NCBI GenBank assembly: GCA_021414245.1
Contig: JAIOOU010000003.1
Coordinates: 682,001 to 746,000, forward strand
Source of the DNA: Chloroflexota bacterium
GTDB lineage: Bacteria > Chloroflexota > Anaerolineae > Anaerolineales > Villigracilaceae
Reading direction: 5' to 3'
Length of the DNA stretch: 64,000 nt
A program made the position numbers and the translations under genes. Below the pieces are notes generated by a model, which was given only the letters and a program-made list of their open reading frames with translations, was not told the DNA's origin and did no database searches. Positions within the stretch are counted from its first letter, which is position 1, and each line of letters begins with the position of its first letter. Below, one piece after another: positions 33,205-41,337 of this stretch.

Positions 33205-35511
33205 TCAGGCGCTTCTCGCCGCCGAGCGTGGAGTCACCTTCCAGTGCCTTTCCTTGAAAAGCTCCTTGATCTGGGCCACGCGGCCGATGATATTTTTAAA
33301 TTCGGTGTAAAAGACCGAGCCTACGATGAAGTAAAAGATGAACCATTTTCCATGTTTATGGATCTCGGGGTGACTGAGTTTGTAGGCGAAGTAGGCCTGG
33401 CCCGGTGCAACGCTTAATGTGAAGAGGGTGGTCATGACGAAAATGGGCACCAGCCAGTTGATCTTTTCCAGACCCCCATATTTTACGATCCAATACAGGA
33501 TGATTGGGAACATTTGCAGGGAGATCCAGGGATAGACTTCGCGCCAGCCCAGCAGCCACAAGGCACCGACCTTTTGTCGATTGGTGAGGTTGTTCGAGAG
33601 CAGAGCCTTCATCAGATGTTTCATCGATACCTGATGCCAGCCCTGTGCCCAGCGCATGCGCTGATGCCAAAGGGCTGTGAGATTGGTCGGGGCAAGCTCG
33701 CGGGAGATCAAATTCGGATCGGAGACGATCCTGGCTCCGTCGGTCATGATGCGGATGGAGGAATCAATGTCTTCTGTCAGCATAAACCCATGCATGCGGG
33801 TCTTTCGCAGGAGGTCTGTTTTCCAGTATCCGTTCGACCCGCCGAAGATCCCAAATTTATGCAGAATGGAACGCCCGGGGTGGCTGACCGCATAGATGGC
33901 TTCAAATTCAACAGCCACCAGACGCGAGACCCAGGATGCATCGCCGTTCCTGACCATGCAATGACCCTGGACCACATCTTTCCCATTCGAAAGCCAGCGC
34001 CAGGCGCGTTTGAAACAATCCGGGTCGGGGTGATGATCTGCATCAAAAATTCCGGTAAATTCTCCCTGCACATCGGCGAGGGCTGTGTTTACGTTTTGCG
34101 CCTTGGAACTGCTTTGCTCCACTTTAAACAGTTTGAAGCGGGGATCGCGATCGGCGATCTGCTGAAGATTTTTTTCCACCGGGAGCTCGTGAGGCGTGTT
34201 ATAGGCAAGGATGATCTGAAGCGGTGCGGGATAATCGATGCGTAAAAATGATTCCACGGTTTCCAGGATTGTGGGGGCTTCATTCGGCAGGTATGCGGCT
34301 ATGATGGCGCTTGCGGGCGGATACGGCGACTTTGGCTCGGCGGGCGGCTCGGCGGCCCTCAAAGCAAGAAACCCTTCGACCCAGATCAACAGTGCCGTAA
34401 TGAAGAGGGCTATCGTAACCAGAATGTAGACAGGATATGTGAGATCGTACCCGAGGGAGTCAAACCAGGCGTAAATCAAATAAGGGAGGACGCCGCCGAT
34501 CAGGATGGTCAATAGTATCTGCCAGGATAGATTGAGGGTTTCCCCGATCCGCTTGAACCACTGACCGAGTGACGAGTCTCGCCCGGATTTTTTTCGATTG
34601 GATGAAGATCCCATTTTGGGGTCGTAAAGGCTGGGCTGCAGATCCAGATTGATCGCGGCAGAATCAAGCGCGGTCATGGCATGATCCGTTAGTTCGTCTG
34701 CGGAGCGGGCGGAAATAAAGTTGGAATATCCAAAAACGGGAGTCAGTCGAAGATGTTCATCCCCGATCACAAAGGTGTGATTCATGATCTTTTTCGCGGC
34801 AGCGGAGAGAAACGTGTGCGCTGTCATCCCGACGGTATCCGGCAAAAGTAATCCAAGTGTGACGCCCGCACCGAGTCCGATCTGGTCGGCGGGACGCAAA
34901 TCCGGCTCCAGAATCCTGGCAGTTTGTTTCCAGATCTCCGCTTCGGAATCCGCGGCGAGCCGGTCCTGTAAAACGGGCAGTTCCGACAGGGATAGGAAAA
35001 CCAGGAACCCCTCGGAGCCTGTGCTCGTGGAGCGGAACAATTCTCTGGCGACGGCTTCCGCAAATAGGTTGGGTTTCAACAAGCCGGTCTTGATATCCTT
35101 TGGGATCATTTCACTGGAAACGGAGGGGCGCTCGATCTTGCTGCGAACCCGCGCCAGCAGTTCCGAACGGACGAACGGCTTGCGGATGTAGTCATCTGCA
35201 CCCAGCGACAGACCCTGGACCAGGTCGTCCGCTTCCCCAAGAGCTGTGAGTAGAATGACCGGGATGTTGGAAGTCCCCGGTTCGGAGCGTAATTGCTTTA
35301 GGAATGTAAAACCGTCCATATCGGGCATCATGACATCGGACAGGATCAGGTCGGGGGTGGCGGACTTCAGGTAACTTAGGGCGTCGGCAGCCTTGGCCGC
35401 CAGGTTTACTTCATATCCATCATGACGGAGGATCGCAGACACAAGATTTCGGGTCGTCTCATCGTCGTCCACGAAAAGTACGCTTTTCTTTCGGTTCACA
35501 ACTGTTTCCAT
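33205..35511 (-). CDS. REC-degenerate GGDEF-membrane GT2 glycosyltransferase fusion
   Basis: 768 residues starting at 35511 (GGAG nine bases upstream). Residues 1-125 form a receiver domain with predicted phospho-acceptor Asp59 and Lys111. Residues 135-292 resemble a GGDEF domain whose loop is GAGVTLGLLLP, lacking GGDEF. Two membrane helices (331-350 and 362-384) lead to a processive GT2 domain (from 398): GIFDADHHPDPD, MLTEDIDSSIR, and QRMRWAQGWHQ, the QxxRW motif of cellulose/PGA synthases. More TM helices follow. The fusion suggests phosphorylation-controlled polysaccharide synthesis. The N-terminal parts could also be regulatory scaffolds. Confidence 0.87.
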   Translation of the reverse strand: METVVNRKKSVLFVDDDETTRNLVSAILRHDGYEVNLAAKAADALSYLKSATPDLILSDVMMPDMDGFTFLKQLRSEPGTSNIPVILLTALGEADDLVQGLSLGADDYIRKPFVRSELLARVRSKIERPSVSSEMIPKDIKTGLLKPNLFAEAVARELFRSTSTGSEGFLVFLSLSELPVLQDRLAADSEAEIWKQTARILEPDLRPADQIGLGAGVTLGLLLPDTVGMTAHTFLSAAAKKIMNHTFVIGDEHLRLTPVFGYSNFISARSADELTDHAMTALDSAAINLDLQPSLYDPKMGSSSNRKKSGRDSSLGQWFKRIGETLNLSWQILLTILIGGVLPYLIYAWFDSLGYDLTYPVYILVTIALFITALLIWVEGFLALRAAEPPAEPKSPYPPASAIIAAYLPNEAPTILETVESFLRIDYPAPLQIILAYNTPHELPVEKNLQQIADRDPRFKLFKVEQSSSKAQNVNTALADVQGEFTGIFDADHHPDPDCFKRAWRWLSNGKDVVQGHCMVRNGDASWVSRLVAVEFEAIYAVSHPGRSILHKFGIFGGSNGYWKTDLLRKTRMHGFMLTEDIDSSIRIMTDGARIVSDPNLISRELAPTNLTALWHQRMRWAQGWHQVSMKHLMKALLSNNLTNRQKVGALWLLGWREVYPWISLQMFPIILYWIVKYGGLEKINWLVPIFVMTTLFTLSVAPGQAYFAYKLSHPEIHKHGKWFIFYFIVGSVFYTEFKNIIGRVAQIKELFKERHWKVTPRSAARSA

Positions 35512-35613
35512 TTTGATTTGCTCCAGATTTGACGTTGCGGGACCGCAACTTAAATCAGGATAATCATACATCTATTCCCTTCGATTTATCTTATCAATCC
35601 TGTAATCAAAGAG

Positions 35614-35642
35614 ATCCCCCCTTCAAGGATTGAAGGGGGGAT
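35614..35642 (-). terminator. Terminator after the KPKA-repeat gene
   Basis: A 12-bp stem ATCCCCCCTTCA/TGAAGGGGGGAT with 5-base loop lies eight bases past the KPKA gene's stop on the minus strand. The T-tail is weak (TCTCTTTGATT). Confidence 0.6.
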
Positions 35643-35649
35643 GGGTCAG

Positions 35650-36048
35650 TTATCGTTTTTTGGATTTGGCCCCGGTCTTTTTGGCAGTCTTGATCTTGGC
35701 TTTTACCTTTTTAACTACTTTTTTGACTGCCTTTGCTTTTGGTTTGGCCTTTGGTTTGACCTTTGGTTTGGCTTTGGGCTTGGCTTTCGGTTTCGCCTTG
35801 GGCTTGGCCTTTGGCTTTGCTTTTGGTTTGGCCTTTGGCTTTGGTTTGATTTTCGGCTTGGTCTTTGCCTCAGGTTTGACTTTAGGTACGGGCATCGGTT
35901 CCGTCTGGGACGCGGGAACTGGTTGCTGATTCACCTCAGGAACGGGCATGGGCGGGATGGTCGGGCTTTCAGAAGTGGGAACCGGAGGATCCCCGGCTGG
36001 CGGTTCGGAAGTCAGGGCAAGCCAGGGCTGGTCGTGATATTGTTTCAT
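35650..36048 (-). CDS. Lys/Ala/Pro-rich (KPKA-repeat) basic protein, histone H1-like
   Basis: 132 residues. The N-terminal half is acidic/Pro-rich (SEPPAGDPPVPTSESPTIPP); the C-terminal half is tandem KPKA/KPKV repeats ending AKKTGAKSKKR, extremely basic. Such tails resemble eukaryotic histone H1 and bacterial H1-like proteins and typically bind nucleic acid or polyphosphate without a fold. There is no signal peptide. AGGAGA is upstream of the ATG. It precedes the GT2 fusion gene, separated by a hairpin. Repeat slippage should make its length variable between strains. Confidence 0.75.
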   Translation of the reverse strand: MKQYHDQPWLALTSEPPAGDPPVPTSESPTIPPMPVPEVNQQPVPASQTEPMPVPKVKPEAKTKPKIKPKPKAKPKAKPKAKPKAKPKAKPKAKPKVKPKAKPKAKAVKKVVKKVKAKIKTAKKTGAKSKKR

Positions 36049-36291
36049 GAGAATTCTCCTGTGTACGAATATGGGAAACCGATGAATACAACTAAATTAA
36101 TATACATGATTTGGCGAAAAATTTCAATGTTTAGAGGGGTCGCCCGTCAGTTGGTGCAGTTTTTGAGGATTTTTGTATATTGACTCAATTGGAGTTCAAG
36201 GGACCCATTTTACCTGCCAAGCCCCGGGTATTCTGCTTGAAACCTGATGAGGCACCGAATTTCCTCCCTCCCCAAAATCAGGAACGGTATG

Positions 36292-36297
36292 TATAAT
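36292..36297 (+). promoter_or_regulatory. TATAAT box of the leader ORF promoter
   Basis: TATAAT with six bases to the ATG at 36304, so transcription would start at the A of that ATG. No good -35 is visible. Upstream, 36049-36291 contains no gene that I can support. Confidence 0.6.
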
Positions 36298-36303
36298 TCC
36301 ACG

Positions 36304-36384
36304 ATGAAACAAAATCTCAAGCAAACCGTTGTTGCTCAAGCCGCCGCCGCTACATGCGCGACCTGCGAACCTGCCACGGCTTGA
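36304..36384 (+). CDS. Alanine-rich leader peptide upstream of alaS
   Basis: A 26-codon ORF (too short for normal gene finders) encoding MKQNLKQTVVAQAAAATCAT and then CEPATA. Eight of 26 residues are Ala, with four in a row (GCC GCC GCC GCT at 36340-36351). It has no ribosome site but sits exactly six bases after TATAAT. It is followed 18 bases later by a strong intrinsic terminator and then by alaS. This is the layout of an amino-acid-responsive leader peptide. No protein function is claimed; a free-standing small gene is an alternative. Confidence 0.6.
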   Translation: MKQNLKQTVVAQAAAATCATCEPATA

Positions 36385-36402
36385 GACTGAATAAAGAATT
36401 TC

Positions 36403-36434
36403 AAAGTCCCGAACCTACAGGTTCGGGACTTTTT
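36403..36434 (+). terminator. Intrinsic terminator between the Ala-rich leader and alaS (possible attenuator)
   Basis: AAAGTCCCGAACC (36403-36415), loop TACA, GGTTCGGGACTTT (36420-36432), then more T: a 13-bp perfect stem with a U-tract. It stands 19 bases after the leader stop and 57 bases before the alaS ATG. The leader itself contains CGAACCT (36366-36372), the same sequence as part of the 5' arm, so it could compete for the 3' arm. Confidence 0.9.
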
Positions 36435-36445
36435 GTTTCACCGCT

Positions 36446-36454
36446 TGGTATAAT
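36446..36454 (+). promoter_or_regulatory. Extended -10 promoter for alaS
   Basis: TGGTATAAT, an extended -10 (TGn) followed by TATAAT at 36449-36454, lies downstream of the terminator. Transcription from near 36461 would give a leader of about 30 nt containing GGAG upstream of the alaS ATG. If active, this promoter makes alaS partly independent of the leader/terminator. Confidence 0.6.
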
Positions 36455-36490
36455 TCGCCAGTCATTTCATTATTTTGGAGCGCTACGCAT

Positions 36491-39247
36491 ATGAGCAAAA
36501 AACTAACAGGTAATCAGATCCGCCAGGATTTCATCGATTTCTTCGTCGAGCACGGACATACCGCCGTGCCCTCGATGTCCCTCGTCCCGGGCGGGGATGC
36601 CACGCTTCTTTTCACCAACTCGGGCATGGTGCAGTTCAAGGATGTCTTCATCGGCACCGACACTAAACCCTATAAGCGCGCCGTTGACTCACAGAAATGC
36701 ATGCGCGTGGCGGGCAAGCACAATGATCTCGAAGATGTGGGGCGTGATGACACGCATCATACCTTCTTTGAAATGCTCGGCAACTGGTCCTTTGGCGACT
36801 ATTACAAGAAGGACGCCATCGCCTGGTCATGGCAGCTGCTGACCGATGTGTGGGGACTTCCCAAAGACAAATTGTATGCCACATGCTTTCAGGATGACAA
36901 GGGCAATATCCCGCAGGATGATGAAGCCGCGAATATTTGGAAGGCCCAACCCGGCTTTGATCCATCGCACGTTTTGTTTTTCGGACGCAAGGAAAATTTC
37001 TGGCAGATGGCTGAGTTTGGGCCCTGCGGGCCGTGTTCCGAAATCCATATCGACCTCGGCGAAGAGCGCGACAATCTGCGCGGCACGGATCATGTCTGCG
37101 GCGTGAACGGCGAATGCACGCGGTTCCTCGAACTGTGGAACAACGTGTTCATTCAATACAATCTCTTTGAAGACGGCCGTCTTGAGCCATTGCCCGCCAA
37201 GCATGTGGACACCGGCATGGGTTTCGAGCGCATTGTCTCCGTGCTGCAGGGCGTTGACTCCAATTACAAGACCGATCTCTTCACGGGCTCCCTTGAAGCG
37301 CTGCGTTCGCTCACCGGTCACAGCGAAAAGGAAATGCTTGCGAACTTCACGCCTTATCGCGTGATCTGTGACCATGCCCGTTCCGCTGCCTTCCTGATTG
37401 CCGACGGCGTCGTGCCCGGCAACGGCGGGCGCAACTATGTCACCCGCATGATCATCCGCCGCGCCGCACGCTTCGGCACCAAGATCGGGCTCAATCAACC
37501 GTTTCTTGCCAAGGTCGCAGAATCTGTGATCAATTACTACGGCGATTTTTATCCCGAACTGGAAAAGAACAAGGCGACCATCCTCGACAATTTGACCCGC
37601 GAGGAAATCCGTTTCGCACGGACCGTTGAAGCGGGTACGGCTCATTTGCAGAATCACCTCGACGAGATTCGTTCCTCGAAGAAAACCGTCCTCGCTGGAC
37701 ACATTGCCTTCGACCTTTATGCCACCTACGGCCTGCCCTTTGAAATCTCGCGCGATATTGCCCGCGAGCAGGGTCTGGATGTCGATGAGGCTGGTTTCAA
37801 CGCCGCGAAGAACGAGCATAGCAAAGCTTCCGGCGGCGGTAAAGCCATGGGCAAGCTAGGCGGCGAGGATTCCGAATTCTTTGCGAACATCCTGAAGGAC
37901 CTGCAGGCCAAAAAGAAACTAGGCAGGGATGGGGTCGAATACGATCCGTATAATAGTCCACGTGTGGAAGGGGAAGTGCTTGCTCTGATCGTTGGTGGCG
38001 AACTTGTAACCACCGCTTCCCTTGATGATGTGGTGGAGGTCATTCTGCCGAAGACCGGTTTTTACATTGAATCCGGCGGCCAGGTCAATGACGAAGGTTA
38101 TATTCGAGGCAGGGATTGGGAGATCGAGGTGAACGCCATCCGCAGGGCTGCCGCTGGCACGATCACACACATCGGGCAGGTTATTTCAGGTCAACCCAAG
38201 GTGGGTGACAAGGTTACTGCCGAAGTGGACCTGGTCCGGCGGCACAACATTATGCGCAATCATACGGCCACACATCTGCTGCACAAGGCCCTGCATGAAG
38301 TTCTGGGTGACCACGCCCGCCAGGCAGGCTCCCTTGTGGCGCCCACACATCTGCGCTTCGACTTCACTCAACCCGATGCAATGACTCCCGAACAGATCGA
38401 ACGCGTCGAGAAGATGGTCAACGAAGCGATCGCGGCCGATATGCCGGTGATTAAAGTGATCAAAACATTGGATGAAGCGAAAAAAGAAGGCGCGATGGCG
38501 CTCTTCGGCGAAAAATACGGCGAGACGGTACGCACAGTTTCGATCATGGACTCAGATGGTCTGCTCTCCGAAACGCAGCAGCAAGCTTCTGCCCTCCAGA
38601 ATAAATATTCCTACGAGCTGTGCGGCGGCACACACATAGACCGCACCTCGGATATCGGCGCCTTCATTATCGTCAGTGAGGGTTCCGCGGCGGCAGGCAT
38701 TCGCCGGGTTGAAGCGGTCACCGGCCGGGGCGCATATGAATTGATCCACAGGCGCTTCAAGGCCCTCAAGCAGGCCGCAGGGGAATTAAAGTCTGCCGTG
38801 GAGGAGGTTCCGGCCAAGGTGGTTGCCCTGCAGGATGAAGTCTCTGACCTGAAGAAGCAGATTGCCGACTTGAGGATGCAGCAAGCGGTTTCAGCATTCG
38901 GTGATCAGCTTTCCGCAATTCAGACTGTGAAGCAAGTCCATGTTCTTGCAGCGGAAATTCCCGGCGCCGATGCTGACACCCTGCGTTCATTGGCTGATAA
39001 GTTCCGCGAGAAATACCCCAAGGCGGGAGCTGCCGTCCTCGTGACTGGGGCAACTGTCATTGCGGTTGTGACCGAGGATCTGGTCAAAAAAGGGTTGAAG
39101 GCGGGCGATTTGATCACGGGTATCGGCGGCAAAGGGGGCGGACGTCCCAATCTGGCACAGGGCAGCCTGCCTTACGGTTCGGTCCGTGATGCATTGGATA
39201 AGGTATCCAGGGTTGTGGAAGAAAAAATAAATTTAAATAGCCTTTAA
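36491..39247 (+). CDS. alaS: Alanyl-tRNA synthetase
   Basis: 918 residues, full length. The class II catalytic core includes FTNSGMVQFKDVFIG, QKCMRVAGKHNDLEDVG and HTFFEMLGNWSFGDYYKK. The editing domain has HTATHLLHKALHEVLG (zinc His-x3-His) and CGGTHIDRTSDIG, and the C-terminal C-Ala/DHHA1 domain ends GGGRPNLAQGS. GGAG precedes the ATG by ten bases. The last residues (KVSRVVEEKINLNSL) differ from the probable original end preserved in the remnant at 40.8-41.2 kb (KVSKVVEEKL), showing the 3' end was remodelled when the AT-rich segment arrived. Confidence 0.97.
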   Translation: MSKKLTGNQIRQDFIDFFVEHGHTAVPSMSLVPGGDATLLFTNSGMVQFKDVFIGTDTKPYKRAVDSQKCMRVAGKHNDLEDVGRDDTHHTFFEMLGNWSFGDYYKKDAIAWSWQLLTDVWGLPKDKLYATCFQDDKGNIPQDDEAANIWKAQPGFDPSHVLFFGRKENFWQMAEFGPCGPCSEIHIDLGEERDNLRGTDHVCGVNGECTRFLELWNNVFIQYNLFEDGRLEPLPAKHVDTGMGFERIVSVLQGVDSNYKTDLFTGSLEALRSLTGHSEKEMLANFTPYRVICDHARSAAFLIADGVVPGNGGRNYVTRMIIRRAARFGTKIGLNQPFLAKVAESVINYYGDFYPELEKNKATILDNLTREEIRFARTVEAGTAHLQNHLDEIRSSKKTVLAGHIAFDLYATYGLPFEISRDIAREQGLDVDEAGFNAAKNEHSKASGGGKAMGKLGGEDSEFFANILKDLQAKKKLGRDGVEYDPYNSPRVEGEVLALIVGGELVTTASLDDVVEVILPKTGFYIESGGQVNDEGYIRGRDWEIEVNAIRRAAAGTITHIGQVISGQPKVGDKVTAEVDLVRRHNIMRNHTATHLLHKALHEVLGDHARQAGSLVAPTHLRFDFTQPDAMTPEQIERVEKMVNEAIAADMPVIKVIKTLDEAKKEGAMALFGEKYGETVRTVSIMDSDGLLSETQQQASALQNKYSYELCGGTHIDRTSDIGAFIIVSEGSAAAGIRRVEAVTGRGAYELIHRRFKALKQAAGELKSAVEEVPAKVVALQDEVSDLKKQIADLRMQQAVSAFGDQLSAIQTVKQVHVLAAEIPGADADTLRSLADKFREKYPKAGAAVLVTGATVIAVVTEDLVKKGLKAGDLITGIGGKGGGRPNLAQGSLPYGSVRDALDKVSRVVEEKINLNSL

Positions 39248-39270
39248 ACATGAAACATAAGGGTGTGTTT

Positions 39271-40689
39271 ATGAAACAAAAGCTACTTTTGATTTTATGG
39301 ACTGCGCTTGTCCCAGCGAGTTTTGTGATAATACTTTTGGCATACCTTGGAAGTTTTACTCAGTTGATGGCTGATGATTTTTGTTCAGCCTACTATGCAG
39401 AACGGCTAGGAATTTTCCGCTCAACCTGGTATTGGTATATTACCTGGCATGGTGGATATTCGGCTGCAATTGCTGACGGATTCCTTGGTCTGTTTGCAAA
39501 AAAGGGAATTGGATTTGTTTTCCCCATTGCGATCCTGGTATGGTGGGTTATTTTGATTTTGATGCACGAATCGATTTTGAAATATTACGGATATGATCGA
39601 TCCCTTCTATTATTAATTTCTCTATCTGCTATTGTACTATGCGGAACCTTTATTCTTAGCCCAACCATAAAACCATCGTTATTGTGGTGGGGAGGATTTC
39701 GAGGTTACATTCCTCCTCTTGTATTGTTCCCATTGTATATTTGCACATATATGCACTTCCTCATGCGAAAAGCAAGACTTTTTTGGAATACAACCATGTG
39801 GTGTGTGGTTAGTTTTCTGATTGTTCTCGTAAATTCGGGATTCAGCGAAACATTTACGCCAGTTCAACTAATTATTCTTGTATTCTTATTGGCTTGGATA
39901 CTTTTTACCTCACCGCAGTCGGCACAGATAGTTCCTTTTCTATTGTCCGGAATTTTCGGAGGATTTTTGGGTTTGGTCCTGATGGTTGTTGCTCCCGGGA
40001 ATTCTGCACGACAAGCTTTTTTTCCAGCTCCACCTTCCTTGTTTGAAATCATGGTGATTTCTTTAAGGGGTGCAGTTTATTTTTTGGGGACAATTTTTTC
40101 TGATCCTGCCAAAATCATGATGCTGACGGGGATTATGATAACAGGATTGACAATCGGTGCAGTAATCGGTCGGAATCGAGCGTCAAATACAAAAATTGCT
40201 CCTTTTGTGTTTGGATCGGGATTGGTTTTTATTTATTGTTGTTTCCCTCCCGCGGCATATGGCCAGTCTGCATTTCCGGCGGACCATACTCTTGTCATCC
40301 CTGCTTTTCTACTGGTGTACAGCTTATTTTCAACAAGTTTGCTGGTGGGCCAGAACCTTTCTGCTAAATTTAAAAATCAAGGAACTTTGATATTTAAAAG
40401 CTTATATATTTTAATGTTGCTGACTTTTGTGTTTTCATCTTTGGCTGTGTCCCGTGCGTATATTTTGGATATTCCATCGGCAGTCAGGTATGCTGAGGAG
40501 TGGCAATCCAGGGATGATTTGATCGTATCGATTAAGCTGTCTGGTAAACAAACTGTTCTTGTGCCGTCCATAAAAAACTGGATTGGAATATTAGAACCAA
40601 TCAACAATCCGAGATTTTTCGTGAACTCATGCATGAGTTTGTATTATGATGTTGGTGTATTGTCCGACAAGAAGGACATATTCAAGTAA
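39271..40689 (+). CDS. AT-rich multi-pass membrane protein (DUF6056-like), horizontally acquired
   Basis: About 472 residues from the ATG at 39271 (AAGGG seven bases upstream; the ATG at 39250 has none). It has ten or more hydrophobic helices, with MADDFCSAYYAERLG after the first and an extracytoplasmic-looking loop TWYWYITWHGGYSAA, a layout shared with DUF6056 and GT-C glycosyltransferases, where Asp residues after TM1 are conserved. A sugar transferase role is inference. The gene is markedly AT-rich compared with both sides and sits between alaS and a second, decayed copy of the alaS end, so it is foreign. Confidence 0.78.
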   Translation: MKQKLLLILWTALVPASFVIILLAYLGSFTQLMADDFCSAYYAERLGIFRSTWYWYITWHGGYSAAIADGFLGLFAKKGIGFVFPIAILVWWVILILMHESILKYYGYDRSLLLLISLSAIVLCGTFILSPTIKPSLLWWGGFRGYIPPLVLFPLYICTYMHFLMRKARLFWNTTMWCVVSFLIVLVNSGFSETFTPVQLIILVFLLAWILFTSPQSAQIVPFLLSGIFGGFLGLVLMVVAPGNSARQAFFPAPPSLFEIMVISLRGAVYFLGTIFSDPAKIMMLTGIMITGLTIGAVIGRNRASNTKIAPFVFGSGLVFIYCCFPPAAYGQSAFPADHTLVIPAFLLVYSLFSTSLLVGQNLSAKFKNQGTLIFKSLYILMLLTFVFSSLAVSRAYILDIPSAVRYAEEWQSRDDLIVSIKLSGKQTVLVPSIKNWIGILEPINNPRFFVNSCMSLYYDVGVLSDKKDIFK

Positions 40690-40775
40690 TAAAAAATATG
40701 AAAATTTAATCCTTGAAATGTTAGTTCGGAATTTTGTTAATCCTTATCATAATTTGGATAGGCTTCAAATGGCTT

Positions 40776-41173
40776 TCGGCGAAATCATTATCGTAGTGAG
40801 AGTTCCGCAGCGACAGGAAGTCGCCGGATTGAAACGATCGTCGGCCGGGGCGTGAATGGATTTATCCCCAAGCTCTTCATGTTCTTGCAGCGGAAATTCC
40901 CGGCGCCGATGCTGACACCCTGTATTCATTGGCTGATAAGTTCCGCGAGAAATACCCCAAGGCGGGAGCTGCCGTCCTCGTGACTGGGGCAACTGTCATT
41001 GCGGTTGTGTGACCGAGGATCTGGTCAAAAAAGGGTTGAAGGCGGGCGACCTGATCACCGGCATTGGCGGCAAAGGGGGTGGACGTCCCAATCTGGCACA
41101 GGGCAGTCTGCCTGCGGGTGCAGTCCGTGATGCGTTGGATAAGGTCTCCAAGGTTGTGGAAGAAAAACTATAG
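40776..41173 (+). pseudogene. Decayed duplicate of the alaS 3' end
   Basis: From about 40776 the sequence matches alaS positions near 38655-38745 with many changes, then jumps by a deletion of roughly 180 bases to alaS 38940. Over about 165 bases (40880-41049 against 38940-39108) it differs by only two substitutions and a two-base TG insertion that shifts the frame; the final 125 bases carry about a dozen mostly synonymous differences. It ends with its own TAG (41171-41173) after GGTTGTGGAAGAAAAACTA. It is non-functional and records an earlier alaS end. Confidence 0.88.
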
Positions 41174-41176
41174 TAG

Positions 41177-41278
41177 TCAAAAGGGCAGACTCTTGAATCT
41201 CTGCTTGAAAGTGCGGACCATGCGTTGTATGAAGCGAAAAATAATGGCCGCAATCAGGTGATCGTATCCCAAGATTGA
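41177..41278 (+). pseudogene. C-terminal remnant of a GGDEF (diguanylate cyclase) gene
   Basis: The frame ending in TGA at 41276-41278 reads SKGQTLESLLESADHALYEA then KNNGRNQVIVSQD. The pattern LLESADHALYEAKNNGRNQV is diagnostic for the last helix and strand of GGDEF domains (A.D.ALY.AK..GRN.V). No start, GGDEF loop or upstream part exists; the alaS remnant abuts it. It is a leftover of a gene that was lost during the rearrangement. Confidence 0.8.
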
Positions 41279-41337
41279 TCAAAGAAACCGGGTACCCAGG
41301 CTGTTCTTTTTGATCGTCAAGTTCAAGGCTGATTTTT

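Noticed and set aside
35650-36048. Short tandem repeats considered as a CRISPR array
   Set aside because: The repeats are 12-base coding units (KPKA) without spacers and keep an open frame.
36403-36490. T-box riboswitch ahead of alaS
   Set aside because: No T-box sequence (TGGNACCGCG-like) or specifier loop is present; only a leader ORF and terminator are seen.
36827-37819. 330-codon frame antisense to alaS
   Set aside because: It is opposite the conserved alaS catalytic core and shows no motif; long antisense frames are common in GC-rich genes.
39250-41173. Insertion sequence or integrative element at alaS
   Set aside because: There is no transposase, integrase, terminal inverted repeat or short target duplication; the flanking duplication is a long diverged alaS segment.
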